Positions 24,939 to 34,605 are shown, counted from the stretch's first letter. The stretch is DNA of 64,000 bases from Planococcus sp. MB-3u-03 (GCF_002833405.1 NZ_CP025135.1:2833501-2897500); one strand, 5' to 3'. Notes: generated from the letters alone by a model not told the origin. Program-made: numbers and translations.

Positions 24939-26103
24939 ATGGACTTTTCAAATCGCTTACAAAATCTTCCGGATCAATTTTCGCCCTGCTTGTTGCAAAA
25001 CGGCAAAAGCAGTCGACGAAGGACGAGACGTCATCAATTTCGGCCAAGGCAACCCGGATCAGCCAACGCCTGCGCATATAGTCAAGGCCATGCAACAAGC
25101 GGTAGCCGATCCTCAAACACATCGCTACTCGCCGTTTCGCGGCCTCAGTTCGTTAAGGAAAGCCGCTGCGGATTTCTAAAAAGAATACGATGTCGATATC
25201 GATCCTGATTTGGAAGTCGCTATTTTGTCCGGAACGAAAATCGGTTTTATCGAGTTGCCGCTTGCATTGCTGAACCCGGGCGATTCGCTGCTGTTGCCGG
25301 ATCCGGGCTATCCTGATTACCTGTCAGCCGCACCGCTTGCGGATATCGAATTTGATTTGATGAAACTGAAACAGGAAACCGGCTATCTCCCCGACTACAA
25401 CGATGTGACAGCCGCCGCGAAAGCACGCGCCAAACTGATGTACTTGAACTACCCAAACAACCCGACAGGCGCGACTGCAGACATTGCGTTTTTCGATGAA
25501 ACGATTCAGTTTGCCAAAGAAAACGGCATCGGGGTTGTACATGACTTTGCTTATGGCCGCATTGGCTTTGATGGCAAGAAGCCGGTTAGCTTCCTGCAAT
25601 CAAAAGGCGCCAAAGATATCGGCATCGAAATGTATACCTTGTCCAAAACGTATAATATGGCCGGATGGCGCATCGGCTTTGCGGTGGGTAATGCCAAAAT
25701 GATCGAAGCACTCAACCTCGTCCAAGACCATTTGTTCGCCGGCATCTTTCCGGCTGTCCAACTGGCCGCTGTAGAAGCATTAAACAGCAGCCAGCAATGC
25801 GTCGAGGAACTGAATGAATTATACGAGAAGAGACGCCAGACGCTGGTGGATGAATGCCGCCGGATCGGCTGGGAATTCGAAGCGCCGAAGGGATCATTTT
25901 TTGCCTGGCTGCCTGTCCCCGAAGGCTATACGAGCATCGAGTTCTCTGACCTGCTACTCGACAAAGTCGACATCGCCGTGGCGCCGGGCAGTGGATTTGG
26001 CCCTGGCGGAGAAGGTTTTGTACGCGTCGGGCTATTGGTCGATGAACAGCGCATCATCGAAGCAATCCAACGAATCGAGAAATTGGGGATTTTCACTAAA
26101 TAG
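24939..26103 (+). pseudogene. mtnE: MtnE/YkrV-like aminotransferase with two frameshifts and one stop
   Basis: The text follows fold-type I aminotransferases of methionine salvage: MDFSNRLQNLPDQF, then VDEGRDVINFGQGNPDQPTP, YSPFRGLSSLRKAAADF, LYLNYPNNPTGA, the PLP lysine in TLSKTYNMAGWRIG and PKGSFFAWLPVP. GAGGAGG precedes the ATG at 24939. Two one-base losses, in TTTT (about 24978) and AAAA (about 25000), break the first 30 codons, and a TAA stands for a likely Tyr codon at 25177-25179. With two bases restored the length is 388 residues, normal for the family. The frameshifts look like homopolymer undercalls; the stop does not. Divergent from the nitrilase gene. Confidence 0.8.
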
Positions 26104-26105
26104 GC

Positions 26106-26139
26106 AAAAAAAGAAGGCATTGCGCCTTCTTTTTTTTTA
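26106..26139. terminator. Bidirectional terminator between aminotransferase and phosphatase
   Basis: AAAAAAGAAGGC/GCCTTCTTTTTT around a 5-nt loop, with A and T runs on either side, lies between two convergent genes. Confidence 0.88.
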
Positions 26140-28415
26140 TTTTTTATTAACCACCATTTCCAGATCCCAATACAGGTCGGAACTGAAACGGTCATCCTGA
26201 TGCACTTGGGCAGCCAGCACATTCTCGCCGTCTTTCAGATGGGCAAGGGCCTCTTCATCCAAGTAGATTCGCTCGATTCGGTCTTCGCTTCCGAAATCCT
26301 CATCGCTCACCGCTTCCTGGTAGTCCTCAAAACCGAACTCGCCAGTCTCCGGCATATTGAAGCGCATAATTTCTTCTCCGTTCAAATACAGGATGACCGC
26401 GTCATCAACACCGAATTCCACATAGCCGAGATCGCCGATATCTTCCGCATCTTCCACTTCAAATGCGGCTCTGAAATACGTCAATGCGATTTTCTCGGTC
26501 TCATCCCCACCAAAGCCGACGAGCGTTTCCACAGCGCCAAATTCCGGCCGTTCTTCATCTTCCGGAAAGCCTAGCGGGCCAGCGCCTTGCGCCCAATCAC
26601 TGTCATCGAAATCGGCTTCAATCCAGTCTTGTTTCTGGTCGCTGCCATCGTCCAGATAACGCCACTCGCTGCCTGCTTCGAGCAGTCCGATTTCTTCGTG
26701 TGCCACCAATTCGAATTCAATCGCATTGCTTTCCCACACTTTATCGCCATCTTTTACTTCCGCAAACACTTCCACTTTTCCAGGATCCGCACCTTCTGCT
26801 GCCAGGACTTTTCCGTCTTTTATTTGGATGCCATCACTGCTCGTGCGGTACGTGACCGAGTCAGGCGAAATATCGTATTGCCCGCCTTCGACGTTTTCTC
26901 CTTTAAGGTTCAATTCCACTTCCGGATAGAAAGAATTCTCTTCGGTAGCCAGCACGGTGCTGTTCGCTTCGAGTTCCACTTTTTCAAGCGCCGGCACGAC
27001 CGTTTCGATGGACGGATCTTTAATGATCTCGTATCCATCGACCAGTTCTTCCGTATCCGTTCGGTAGGTCTCAAAGCGCAAACGCGTCGGCTCCACTTGG
27101 ATATTCATATAAGTCGGTACACCCCATTGTTCGCGTACCGCTGAATACGGTTCGCGTTCTGTCTGCATGCCATAGAATTTACTGCCGCTCGCCGTGTTCC
27201 CTGTAATATAGACGGTGCCTTCCGGATTGACCGGTGCATCGCCTTGCATCATGTGATTTTTCAAAGGCTGGAAATTTTCCATCTGATAAGTTCTCACATA
27301 GGAATGGTCATGCCCCATCAATACCGCATCAAAGCCGAGTTCGTCAATGGTCGGCACGAGCTGATCGCGCAAGTTTAGCACCACTTCACTTTGCGAATGT
27401 GCAGCAGCGCTATAGATGGAATGATGGAAAACGAGTATCTTCCATTTCCAGTCCCGCCCGGCAGTCGCTTCAGCCGTTTCCTCCATAAACTGAATATGCT
27501 CTTCCGGATTCTGGCTATTGGAATTCAAATTCATGAACAAGGTATCCCCGTAAGAGAAATAATAATCACCACCGGAATTATCGTAATTGCCGAGTTCCCA
27601 GTTTTCATTCGGGACATTGAAATGATAGGCGTAATGATAGGTATCGTCATGGTTGCCGATAGTGGTCGCCGTTGGATAATTGCGCAGCGGTTCAGGCGCG
27701 AAATAAGCCGCATATTCTTTTTCGGAATAGCGGGCATCAACCTGATCGCCTGCGGAGAGGATAAAGCTCGAGTCAGGACTGCGGTCAATTGCTTGACGCA
27801 AAGTTCTTTCCCATCCTCTTTGATCTTCTGCAATGTCACCAGACGCGCCGATTTGCGGATCAGCAACCATCACAAATTCATATGACGAAGGATCCTTAGT
27901 CTTGAAATGGAAAGCTTGCGTCCAATTGCCACGTCCATCCCCTAAACGGTACAGATAGTCCGTTTCATTTTCGAGCTGGGTGATCACCGTTTCATGGGCA
28001 GAATAGCCGTAAGTAGCGTTTTTCAACGATGCATCGACCGTTACCGCAGCGTTTTCCGGAAAATCCTCGGTCCCGGAAGAAACTTTTGCGTATTGCACTT
28101 GGCCAGGACGTGTTGTGCTCGGCGAATACCACGAAAAATTCATTTCCGACTCATCGCTTCCAGGTGCAAAGGCGATATGGGACGCAGGGTATGAATCATC
28201 CGCTTCGCTACTCAAAAAGCCCCTGTCCATAAACAACAGCGAGCTGGAAAGATGCGATTGAAAAGCCTGGCGCTGCCCTTCCATCAAATGCGCCGCCCCG
28301 ATTTCCAGTGCGCCTTCTGCCGCTTCTGTGTGTCTCTCACCCAGCTGAAAAGCCGCCCTCCCGCAATCATCGCTATAAGAAACCATCGCCCTGCACCCTG
28401 CCATATCGTCTTCAT
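26137..28415 (-). CDS. Secreted purple-acid-phosphatase-like metallophosphoesterase (frameshift in signal region)
   Basis: A large exported phosphoesterase. After an N-terminal fibronectin-like domain (about residues 90-180; SWYSPSTTRPGQVQYAK) the catalytic domain carries VADPQIG, LSAGDQVD, TIGNHDD and LMGHDHSY, the metal ligands of calcineurin-like enzymes. The C-terminal third is a galactose-binding-like domain (WIEADFDDSDWAQGAGPLGF; YLNGEEIMRFNMP). The ATG at 28415, after AAGGGGTG, gives a signal peptide MKTIWQGAGRWFLIAMIAGG. That frame then breaks, and one extra G in GGG at about 28368-28370 joins it to the long frame. The continuous frame from 28437 lacks a signal and is not credible. 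It likely frees phosphate from organic esters outside the cell. Confidence 0.85.
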
Positions 28416-28623
28416 TGCCCCACCCCTTCGTAAACAATCCGATCTATTATTTTCAAATATTCAGTAATTAAATTTTAGCATAATTCAATTGAACTAAAAA
28501 AAGAAAAAATGTGAATATTTAGAACTATTTAAAAGGAATTTACATTCTTTCTGTATATCCATGGCCATCATTCCTTAAGCAATGCTTCCTCCACATATAA
28601 AGAAAAGAAAATCACAGCCATAC

Positions 28624-28668
28624 AAAAGGCCTTTCCCGAAGAGCCTCTGCTCAACGGAAAAGCTTTTG
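28624..28668 (-). terminator. Hairpin after signal peptidase gene
   Basis: On the minus strand AAAAGCTTTTCCG and CGGGAAAGGCCTTTT form an imperfect stem followed by a short T-run. It probably ends lepB. The rest of the 28438-28623 gap is AT-rich with no gene. Confidence 0.55.
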
Positions 28669-28674
28669 CTAAAC

Positions 28675-29200
28675 TTATCGTTTATTCCACGAATCTGAAC
28701 TCCTGAAAGGCGCAAAGCGGAATTTCACTTCACCGATCACGTCTTGTTTCTGGATAAATCCCAGCACGCGGGAATCCGTGCTATTGCCGCGATTGTCACC
28801 AAGGACATAATAGCAATCCGGGGAACTGAAAATTCACTGGCCAATTGGGGCTGTGCCGTGAATTCGTCATCTCCGCCTCCGTCCAGGTAGGGTTCGTCCA
28901 GCGGCTGTCCGTTCAGGATAATTTCCGCGCCCGACATCTGGATATGGTCGCCCGGCACGCCGATGACCCGCTTGATGAAACGGCTGCCGTCCGGTGCGAA
29001 AACACGATTGTATCGAAGTTGGCGATTGTTGTCGCTTTGCTCAGCACTAATTTATCGTTTTCATAATAGCTCGGCTGCATCGATCCGCCTTCGACGATGA
29101 CCGGCTCGAACAGGAACTGGCGGACCCCAAAGATGATCAATGCCGTCAGCAGCAGCACTTTCATCCATACAAGCATTTCTTTGACCGGATCTTCGTACAC
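28675..29200 (-). CDS. lepB: Type I signal peptidase (two apparent frameshifts)
   Basis: One membrane helix (VLLLTALIIFGVRQFLF) is followed by box B with the catalytic serine (EGGSMQPSYYENDKLVL), box D with the catalytic lysine (DGSRFIKRVIGVPGD) and box E (YYVLGDNRGNSTDSRVLG). The three pieces are in three frames. Adding one T to TTTT (about 29010) and one C to CCCC (about 28815-28820) gives a continuous 175-residue enzyme ending at the TAA at 28675, exactly the usual length. An essential enzyme broken twice, both times in a homopolymer, points to sequencing undercalls, unless a second copy exists elsewhere. It cleaves signal peptides on the outer face of the membrane. Confidence 0.88.
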
Positions 29201-29353
29201 TGACTCTCCCCCGCCCCGCTTTTTTCTTTAGTTTACTATAGCGCCTCACGCCTTGCACTCGGAGATTTCTTGTTCGATAATGAAAACAAGCGAGTTGAAA
29301 GAATTATCAGACATAGAATTGATTTCTATCTTAATTTTAAAGGAGTGGGATTG

Positions 29354-30256
29354 ATGAAAACATTACCTGCACAAGATGTCATTTACGCTTTTTCCAATAC
29401 ACATGACCCGAGCCTGCGGATAGCGGCCGGCGATACCGTGAAGATCAATACTTTCGATTGCTTTAAAAACCAACTCCAGTCGAGCGATCAGGAAGTCGCA
29501 GCCATCGACTGGAATCAAGTGAATCCTGCGACAGGGCCGATTTTCATTGAAGGAGCCGAGATCGGCGATGTCTTGAAAGTGGAGATCAAAGACCTTGAAA
29601 TCGGCGAGCAAGGTGTCATGGTCACCGGTCCGGACCTCGGCGTGATGGGCCACCGGATGGAAAAGATGGAATCAAAAATCATTCCCATCCAAAACGGCAA
29701 GGCGGTCTTCAACGAGCGCTTGCAGCTTCCGCTGAATCCGATGATTGGCGTCATCGGCGTTGCACCGGAAGGCGAACCCGTTTCATGCGGCACGCCGGGT
29801 GCACACGGCGGCAACATGGATACGAAACTGATTACAAAAGGCGCAACCCTTTATTTTCCCGTTGCTGCTGAAGGCGCGCTGTTTGCACTTGGTGATTTCC
29901 ATGCCGCGATGGGTGACGGAGAAATCAGTGTTTCCGGCATTGAAGTACCGGGCAGTGCCACTGTCCAATTTGATGTCATTAAAGGCAACCATTTAAAGCA
30001 TCCTTTGCTCGAAAATGAAGAAGGCTTGGCGTTTCTCGTCTCAGCGATGACTTTAGACGAAGCCGTTTCCACTGCGGTCGAGGAGATGATCGATCTGTTG
30101 CTGCCGCAATCCGACTTATCCGTCAGCGAAATGACCATGCTCATGAGCGCAGCCGGTGAAACGCAGATCAGCCAAGTGGTCGATCCCCTTGTGACGGCGA
30201 GGTTCTTTGTTCCATACCATGTACTGCAAGGGTTGAACTTCCGTTTATTTGCGTAA
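29354..30256 (+). CDS. Acetamidase/formamidase family protein
   Basis: This 300-residue enzyme belongs to the FmdA/AmdA family, which hydrolyses formamide or acetamide to ammonia and the acid. Landmarks are NPATGPIFIEGAEIGDVLKVEI, MIGVIGVAPEGEPVSCGTPGAHGGNMDTKLI and GDFHAAMGDGEISVSGIE. The ATG at 29354 has AAAGGAGTGG at the right distance; an upstream in-frame ATG at 29270 has no such site. It is a single gene. A short hairpin (GTCTGA/TCAGAC, 30292-30307) with TTTT follows and may be a weak terminator. The exact amide is unknown. Confidence 0.87.
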   Translation: MKTLPAQDVIYAFSNTHDPSLRIAAGDTVKINTFDCFKNQLQSSDQEVAAIDWNQVNPATGPIFIEGAEIGDVLKVEIKDLEIGEQGVMVTGPDLGVMGHRMEKMESKIIPIQNGKAVFNERLQLPLNPMIGVIGVAPEGEPVSCGTPGAHGGNMDTKLITKGATLYFPVAAEGALFALGDFHAAMGDGEISVSGIEVPGSATVQFDVIKGNHLKHPLLENEEGLAFLVSAMTLDEAVSTAVEEMIDLLLPQSDLSVSEMTMLMSAAGETQISQVVDPLVTARFFVPYHVLQGLNFRLFA

Positions 30257-30363
30257 TATGGAAATTATAAGGATATATGGGGCTATTTAGACGTCTGAAT
30301 CGTCAGACTTTTGAGCGCCGAAAGATTTTATGTTACACTCAAGAAAAAATGTAGGTGATTAGA

Positions 30364-31383
30364 ATGGTAGGAAGAAATGATCCGTGTCCATGTGGCAGCG
30401 GAAAGAAATATAAAAAATGTCACGGGAAACAACAGACAGTTTCCATCAATGATCTGGTGAACGAAGAGCTGTTCCAAGTCAGACAGCAATTCTTCTCGGA
30501 AAACCCGAACCGTGACCAGCTGACGGATTTCCGCGCGCTCCAGCAGGAATGGCAGCCGCGCTTGATGAAATCGATGGCGGAAAACGATGCACAAGCTTTT
30601 GTCATCGAAAACTTCCTGTTCATGCAAAAACCGGAACTATGGGAAAACTTCCTGTCTAAGCAGATTGAACAGACGCAGCGCCCAACAACGCAAGAAGTGT
30701 TGGAACAATGGCCAAACTTCCATGTATTCCTTGGCCAATTGGTTTCAGGGGATACAGAAAAAGCGGAATTGAAAGATGCCTTTACCGGCGAAACTTACGT
30801 CATGGCAGACCAGCCGCCGACGGATATGGAAGAAGACCAAGGGCTTCTTGCGATTCTTTTGCCGGATGCGCGCGCAGGCGAACAAGGCATCCTGTTCTTG
30901 AACGGCTATTTGACGATTGTCGGCAAATTCGCCCCATTCTTTGAGCAGCTGCAAAAACGCATTGAAGAAAAAGGCGCCTCCGCGAACGAAGACTATCTTC
31001 GCGAGCATTATCTCGAAGTGGTCGAGCATATCGTCCAATACTCGACAGGCGCTGTCGAGGAAAGCATTGAGCTTTCCCCGGAGCACCAGTCCGTTATGGA
31101 CGAATTGAAAAAACACATCGACGAAGCGGACTTCGATGAAGAAACCGTAACGAATGTGACAAGCATCCTCAACAGCTATCTGGTCAGCCAACAGCCGACC
31201 GTCCAGAAACCCGAAGCACTCGTTGCCGGCTACTGGCGCTTCCTGCAGGACCATGAACTGATTCAAGGGCCGATGCTTTCTGCAAAAGACTTGAGTGAAA
31301 AATTCGGCGTTTCGTCCAGCACGATCTTGAAACGCTCTAAAGAGTTCGGTTCTTATTTCGAAGAACTGCTAGCTAAAAAATAA
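30364..31383 (+). CDS. SEC-C metal-binding motif protein
   Basis: This 339-residue protein begins with the zinc-binding SEC-C motif ([19 protein letters not shown], residues 3-21), best known from the tail of SecA. Then comes a long acidic helical region with no clear enzyme motif, and a C-terminal helix-turn-helix-like segment ([23 protein letters not shown]). GTAGGTG lies before the ATG at 30364. A -35/-10 pair (TTGAGC, 17 bp, TACACT) is visible at 30311-30339. Proteins of this type are common in Bacillales and mostly uncharacterised. The terminal HTH-like piece suggests DNA or RNA binding, which is inference. Confidence 0.8.
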   Translation: MVGRNDPCPCGSGKKYKKCHGKQQTVSINDLVNEELFQVRQQFFSENPNRDQLTDFRALQQEWQPRLMKSMAENDAQAFVIENFLFMQKPELWENFLSKQIEQTQRPTTQEVLEQWPNFHVFLGQLVSGDTEKAELKDAFTGETYVMADQPPTDMEEDQGLLAILLPDARAGEQGILFLNGYLTIVGKFAPFFEQLQKRIEEKGASANEDYLREHYLEVVEHIVQYSTGAVEESIELSPEHQSVMDELKKHIDEADFDEETVTNVTSILNSYLVSQQPTVQKPEALVAGYWRFLQDHELIQGPMLSAKDLSEKFGVSSSTILKRSKEFGSYFEELLAKK

Positions 31384-31389
31384 GTAATG

Positions 31390-31418
31390 AAAGCACCGGA
31401 TCCTCTCCGGTGCTTTTT
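31390..31418. terminator. Terminator after SEC-C gene
   Basis: AAAGCACCGGA/TCCGGTGCTTT, an 11-bp stem with a 5-nt loop, is followed by a T-run on the plus strand. The next gene converges from the other side. Confidence 0.9.
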
Positions 31419-31631
31419 TTAATCGTCTTTTTTTCGCCTGAACGTAATCAGGATGTACAATAAAATTCCGGAAACTGCGAAAAACAAATATACGCGCCAA
31501 AACGGGCCGCTCAGCCAAGTGGCCGATGCAAACCCAAACCAATTGTTCAACACTGTCAAAAGAAACAGGGCAATGCTCAGGAAAAATACGCCCATGCCCA
31601 AAAAGCGGAAAATATTCCGGACAGCTTCCAT
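31419..31631 (-). CDS. Small two-helix membrane protein, unknown
   Basis: A 70-residue protein with two hydrophobic segments (GMGVFFLSIALFLLTVL and VYLFFAVSGILLYILI) and a basic/acidic tail RRKKDD. AGGAGAGG lies before the ATG. I do not recognise the family. It stands alone, convergent with the SEC-C gene. Confidence 0.7.
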   Translation of the reverse strand: MEAVRNIFRFLGMGVFFLSIALFLLTVLNNWFGFASATWLSGPFWRVYLFFAVSGILLYILITFRRKKDD

Positions 31632-31760
31632 CTTTTCACCTCTCCTCTTAACTCTTACTCCCCCTATTCCCGAAATAAGGTGGCTTGAACAGAAAAAAAC
31701 GCACCGCTTCGTGACAGAATTTATTTCATGCCTGCTGATTTTTTCTTTCCTATATCAGAG

Positions 31761-31920
31761 CTATCCACAAAATACCGTTTCACTGCCTTGCTTGTAGGGA
31801 AAGCCCTTAATATATGCGAAAAAACAGCAGTTATGCACAATATTTATTAAAAAACCGTGAGTTATGTGGGTAAATGTCGAAATTTACAGTCGATTTTCAT
31901 TAATAATGGACTTATCCACA
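31761..31920 (+). promoter_or_regulatory. Cluster of three DnaA-box-like 9-mers
   Basis: In the AT-rich gap 31632-31971 three same-strand 9-mers resemble the DnaA box TTATNCACA: CTATCCACA (31761-31769, one mismatch), TTATGCACA (31831-31839) and TTATCCACA (31912-31920). They are 70 and 81 bp apart. The last lies in a hairpin, GGACTTATC/GATAAGTCC (31908-31932), just upstream of the DUF421 gene. No dnaA, dnaN or other origin gene is nearby. Confidence 0.45.
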
Positions 31921-31971
31921 TGTTGATAAGTCCGTCTTATCTTTTCATATTTCAAAAGGAGGAAGAACTGA

Positions 31972-32490
31972 ATGTTTGAAATCACTTGGGATAGTTTTAT
32001 CCGAATCGTCACGGTAGGTGTTCTGGCGTATATCGGGTTATTGATATTCTTAAGAACCTCTGGCAAACGAACCTTGACGAAGCTTAATGCCTTCGACCTC
32101 GTCGTGACCGTCGCTTTAGGGTCGACTTTGGCGACCATCCTGCTCGACAGCAAACTGAGCCTATGGGAAGGCCTTACCGCATTTGCCGTCCTCATCGTCC
32201 TGCAGTATTTAATCACGTTTACGGCAGTGCGTTCGAAAAGCTTCAATAAACTGATCAAATCAGAACCGCGGCTATTGTTTTCGGAGGGCGAATTCTTAGC
32301 ACAGGCCATGCGCGACGAACGCATCAAAGATATTGAAATCATGCAGGCAGTGCGCAATTCAGGCGAAGGCGACTTGCAGAATGTTAAAGCTGTCATTCTC
32401 GAGACCGATGGCAGCATGTCGGTCATCACCAATCAAGCAGGCAGCGCGCTTGCCAACGTTAAAGAGAACGCAAAAAAGGATCCCTTGTAG
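31972..32490 (+). CDS. DUF421 (YetF-like) membrane protein
   Basis: This 172-residue protein has three N-terminal membrane helices (to about residue 85) with the family motif RTSGKRTLTKLNAFDLVVTVALGS. A soluble YetF-type alpha/beta domain follows (NKLIKSEPRLLFSEGEFLAQAMRDERI). The family is common on Bacillales membranes and in spores; its role is not settled. AAAAGGAGG lies before the ATG at 31972. Its stop codon lies in the loop of the terminator hairpin. The protein is shorter than long YetF forms, as many duplicated paralogues are. Confidence 0.85.
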   Translation: MFEITWDSFIRIVTVGVLAYIGLLIFLRTSGKRTLTKLNAFDLVVTVALGSTLATILLDSKLSLWEGLTAFAVLIVLQYLITFTAVRSKSFNKLIKSEPRLLFSEGEFLAQAMRDERIKDIEIMQAVRNSGEGDLQNVKAVILETDGSMSVITNQAGSALANVKENAKKDPL

Positions 32491-32503
32491 GATCCTTTTT
32501 TAT
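32474..32503. terminator. Terminator overlapping the DUF421 stop codon
   Basis: AAAAGGATCC/GGATCCTTTT with loop CTTGTA, which contains the TAG stop, then TTT. It lies between convergent genes. Confidence 0.85.
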
Positions 32504-32976
32504 CTTGGCGTTTTCACGCGTTGTTTCCGGTGTTCCCGGCGCGCAGGCGCTGATTCGAAAAACAACTTCTCGCCTTCTGTTTCAGGATAGACCGGCGGTA
32601 CCGGCGTCGGTTTTCCGTTCTCGCCAATTGCGACCAGCGTCAAAAATGACTCGGTCGTCAAACGTTCTTCGCCGGTTTCCAGATTCTTCGATTTGACGCG
32701 CACATACACTTCCATCGACGTTCTGCCAGTAGATGTGACGTTCGCCTCCAATTCCAGAACGTCGCCAACTTTTGCAGACGACAGAAAATCCACCGAGTCG
32801 ATCGAAGCCGTCACGACGATATGGCGGCTCGCATGTTTCATGGCCGAGATTCCGGCAATTTCATCGATATAGGCGAGCACTTTCCCGCCGAAAATCGATT
32901 CCATATGATTGGTGTCAGGCGGAAGCACCAGCTTTGTCTGTATCGTCCGTGATTCACGCATAGGTTTCGCTTCCAT
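32500..32976 (-). CDS. Acyl-CoA thioesterase (YkhA-like hotdog)
   Basis: This 158-residue single hotdog-fold thioesterase has the core VLPPDTNHMESIFGGKVLAYIDEIAGISAMKHA, where the N..HxxxxFGG..D pattern holds the catalytic Asp and the CoA site. VGDVLELEANVTSTGRTSMEV is the second strand pair. It hydrolyses acyl-CoA esters in the cytoplasm. GGAGGAG precedes the ATG at 32976. A second in-frame ATG (MRESRT) is possible but has a poorer site. Confidence 0.88.
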   Translation of the reverse strand: MEAKPMRESRTIQTKLVLPPDTNHMESIFGGKVLAYIDEIAGISAMKHASRHIVVTASIDSVDFLSSAKVGDVLELEANVTSTGRTSMEVYVRVKSKNLETGEERLTTESFLTLVAIGENGKPTPVPPVYPETEGEKLFFESAPARREHRKQRVKTPR

Positions 32977-33112
32977 GTGTTCTCCTCCTCTTTCTTCCTT
33001 AAGGCTATTCCCGCTCCAGAAAATTTCAATCCATTACGGGTTCATTCCAATCGAAAAATAAAAACCGAAATTCCGCCTTATGGTAAAGTGGAAAAAAGGG
33101 GGAATCAAGTCC

Positions 33113-33940
33113 ATGTCTGATCTTTTTCAAATTCTGAACACACCCGATTTTCAATCCAAGGATTCGCTCAAGCGGCAACTTCAGGAACTCGGGATTGCTG
33201 CGGGCGATCACCTGATGGTCCATTCCTCGCTGAAATCGATGGGCTGGATTGCTGGAGGCGCGCAAACAGTCGTTGAAGCTTTGATGGAAGTCATCACTCC
33301 TGAAGGCACTCTCGTCATGCCTTCACAGTCTGCCGATAATTCCGATCCCGTCTACTGGATGGCTCCGCCTATCCCCGAGAATTGGCATCAGCCGACACGC
33401 GACCAGATGCCTGCCTTTGATCCCGATCTGACAAATATGCGCGGAATGGGGAAAATACCGGAATGCCTACACCGCCATCCGGCGACGATCCGCAGTCCCC
33501 ATCCGACTCACTCATTCATCGCCTGGGGGCGTCTTGCCGCTGAGTGGATGGCTGAACAGCCGCTGGAAGATTCGTTCGGCCCCGCTTCGCCTCTTGGCAA
33601 AATGATGGCGCATCAAGTGAAGATCCTGCTCATCGGCACCGGGTTCGATTCATGCACCGCACTCCATTATGCAGAATTTTCACAGCCGGAACGTACGACT
33701 TCCCCGCAAGGTGCAGCGATGTACGTCAACGGAGAGCGGCAATGGGCCGCATACGATTGCGTCGATATGGATTCAGACCGCTTCCCGGAAATCGCCAAAG
33801 ACTTTCCTGGAACTATCACTGAAGGAATCCTCGGGCAAGCCGAAACCCAGCTCACTGAGATGCGGCCGCTTGTGGAGTTCGCTATCGACTGGCTCAGACG
33901 AAATCCAGCACCGCAAGAACAGCAGGAACAAAAAAATTAA
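33113..33940 (+). CDS. AAC(3)-family (YokD-like) acetyltransferase
   Basis: This 275-residue protein belongs to the aminoglycoside 3-N-acetyltransferase fold: GDHLMVHSSLKSMGWIAGGAQTVVEALMEVI, GTLVMPSQSADNSDP, FIAWGRLA and LLIGTGFDSCTALHYAE. Chromosomal members of this family in Bacillales, such as YokD, acetylate unknown amines with acetyl-CoA and do not by themselves give drug resistance, so no resistance role is claimed. AAAAAGGGGG lies before the ATG at 33113; the longer frame from 33080 would place the ribosome site inside the gene. Single gene with its own terminator. Confidence 0.82.
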   Translation: MSDLFQILNTPDFQSKDSLKRQLQELGIAAGDHLMVHSSLKSMGWIAGGAQTVVEALMEVITPEGTLVMPSQSADNSDPVYWMAPPIPENWHQPTRDQMPAFDPDLTNMRGMGKIPECLHRHPATIRSPHPTHSFIAWGRLAAEWMAEQPLEDSFGPASPLGKMMAHQVKILLIGTGFDSCTALHYAEFSQPERTTSPQGAAMYVNGERQWAAYDCVDMDSDRFPEIAKDFPGTITEGILGQAETQLTEMRPLVEFAIDWLRRNPAPQEQQEQKN

Positions 33941-33942
33941 AC

Positions 33943-33989
33943 AAAAATAGGCTGAAGCGGTAGGCAACCTACCGCTTCAGCCTATTTTT
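33943..33989. terminator. Strong bidirectional terminator
   Basis: A 22-bp stem (AAAAATAGGCTGAAGCGGTAGG and complement) with a CAA loop lies between the acetyltransferase and the convergent Fic gene. Confidence 0.93.
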
Positions 33990-34017
33990 ACTGTCGATAT
34001 GCACCCGGTTGGCACAT

Positions 34018-34605
34018 TCAACTGATGATTTCTTCCAGCAAAGCTTCCAGACGCTCATTGTCTTTATTGAAAGAGTCCACAAATGCATTGATGATATGAG
34101 CAGGTTCTTCGATCTTCGCCCAATCCAGCCGATAGCCTGCATTCAATGCGAGTTGGCGGGCAAATTCACGGACCGCCCTGCCATTGCCTTCACGGAAAGG
34201 ATGGAGCGCATTCAATTCCGCCAAATAATGTGCGAGGCGTTGAATAAAAACGTCTTTGCTTAAACCCTTTAAATAAGCCTCTTCAGCCAATTCATCGAAA
34301 AGCTGCTTTAACTGGCCAGCCAGGTGTTTAGGGTGGGCGAATGTCGAACTTCCTTTGGATGTCATTTCCTCACGCAGCTTCCCGGCAAACGGATAGACGT
34401 CCTGCAGCAGGCAGCGGTGGATATCGAGGAACACCTCGAGATCAGTTGGGTCTTTCAGCTTTTTTAATTGCAGTTCCGACAAGCGGTAAAGCGCGTAGAC
34501 CGTTTCCAATTCCTTCAACTTGTCTTCGTCCCGGATATCGAATGCATTCACCAACACATCAGTTCCAGGGTAGCAATACATGGACGTGTGCTGGTATTTA
34601 GACAT
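34018..34605 (-). CDS. Fic/DOC-family toxin (AMP transferase)
   Basis: This 195-residue Fic protein has an intact active-site motif HPFREGNGRAVR (residues 135-146), with the catalytic His135 and the phosphate-binding GNGR. The family transfers AMP from ATP to Ser, Thr or Tyr of targets; class I bacterial toxins modify gyrase and topoisomerase IV. The N-terminal KYQHTSMYCYPGTDVLVNAF and SSTFAHPKHL blocks are those of VbhT/FicT-like proteins. There is no self-inhibiting SxxxEG helix in this chain. Instead the helix is in the small gene upstream, whose end overlaps this start by 8 bp. The target is inferred from relatives. Confidence 0.9.
   Translation of the reverse strand: MSKYQHTSMYCYPGTDVLVNAFDIRDEDKLKELETVYALYRLSELQLKKLKDPTDLEVFLDIHRCLLQDVYPFAGKLREEMTSKGSSTFAHPKHLAGQLKQLFDELAEEAYLKGLSKDVFIQRLAHYLAELNALHPFREGNGRAVREFARQLALNAGYRLDWAKIEEPAHIINAFVDSFNKDNERLEALLEEIIS

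Noticed and set aside
28416..28437. Upstream start for the phosphoesterase giving MFTKGWGNEDDMAGCR
   Set aside because: It has no signal peptide and a poor ribosome site. The ATG at 28415 in another frame gives a proper signal peptide, so a frameshift is more likely.
30292..30311. Short hairpin after the amidase as a terminator
   Set aside because: A 6-bp stem with only four T residues is too weak for a separate call, and it overlaps the next gene's probable -35 region. Mentioned in the amidase entry only.
33113..33940. AAC(3)-like protein as an antibiotic resistance gene
   Set aside because: Chromosomal YokD-like members are not known to give resistance, and there is no mobile or resistance context. 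Called by fold only.
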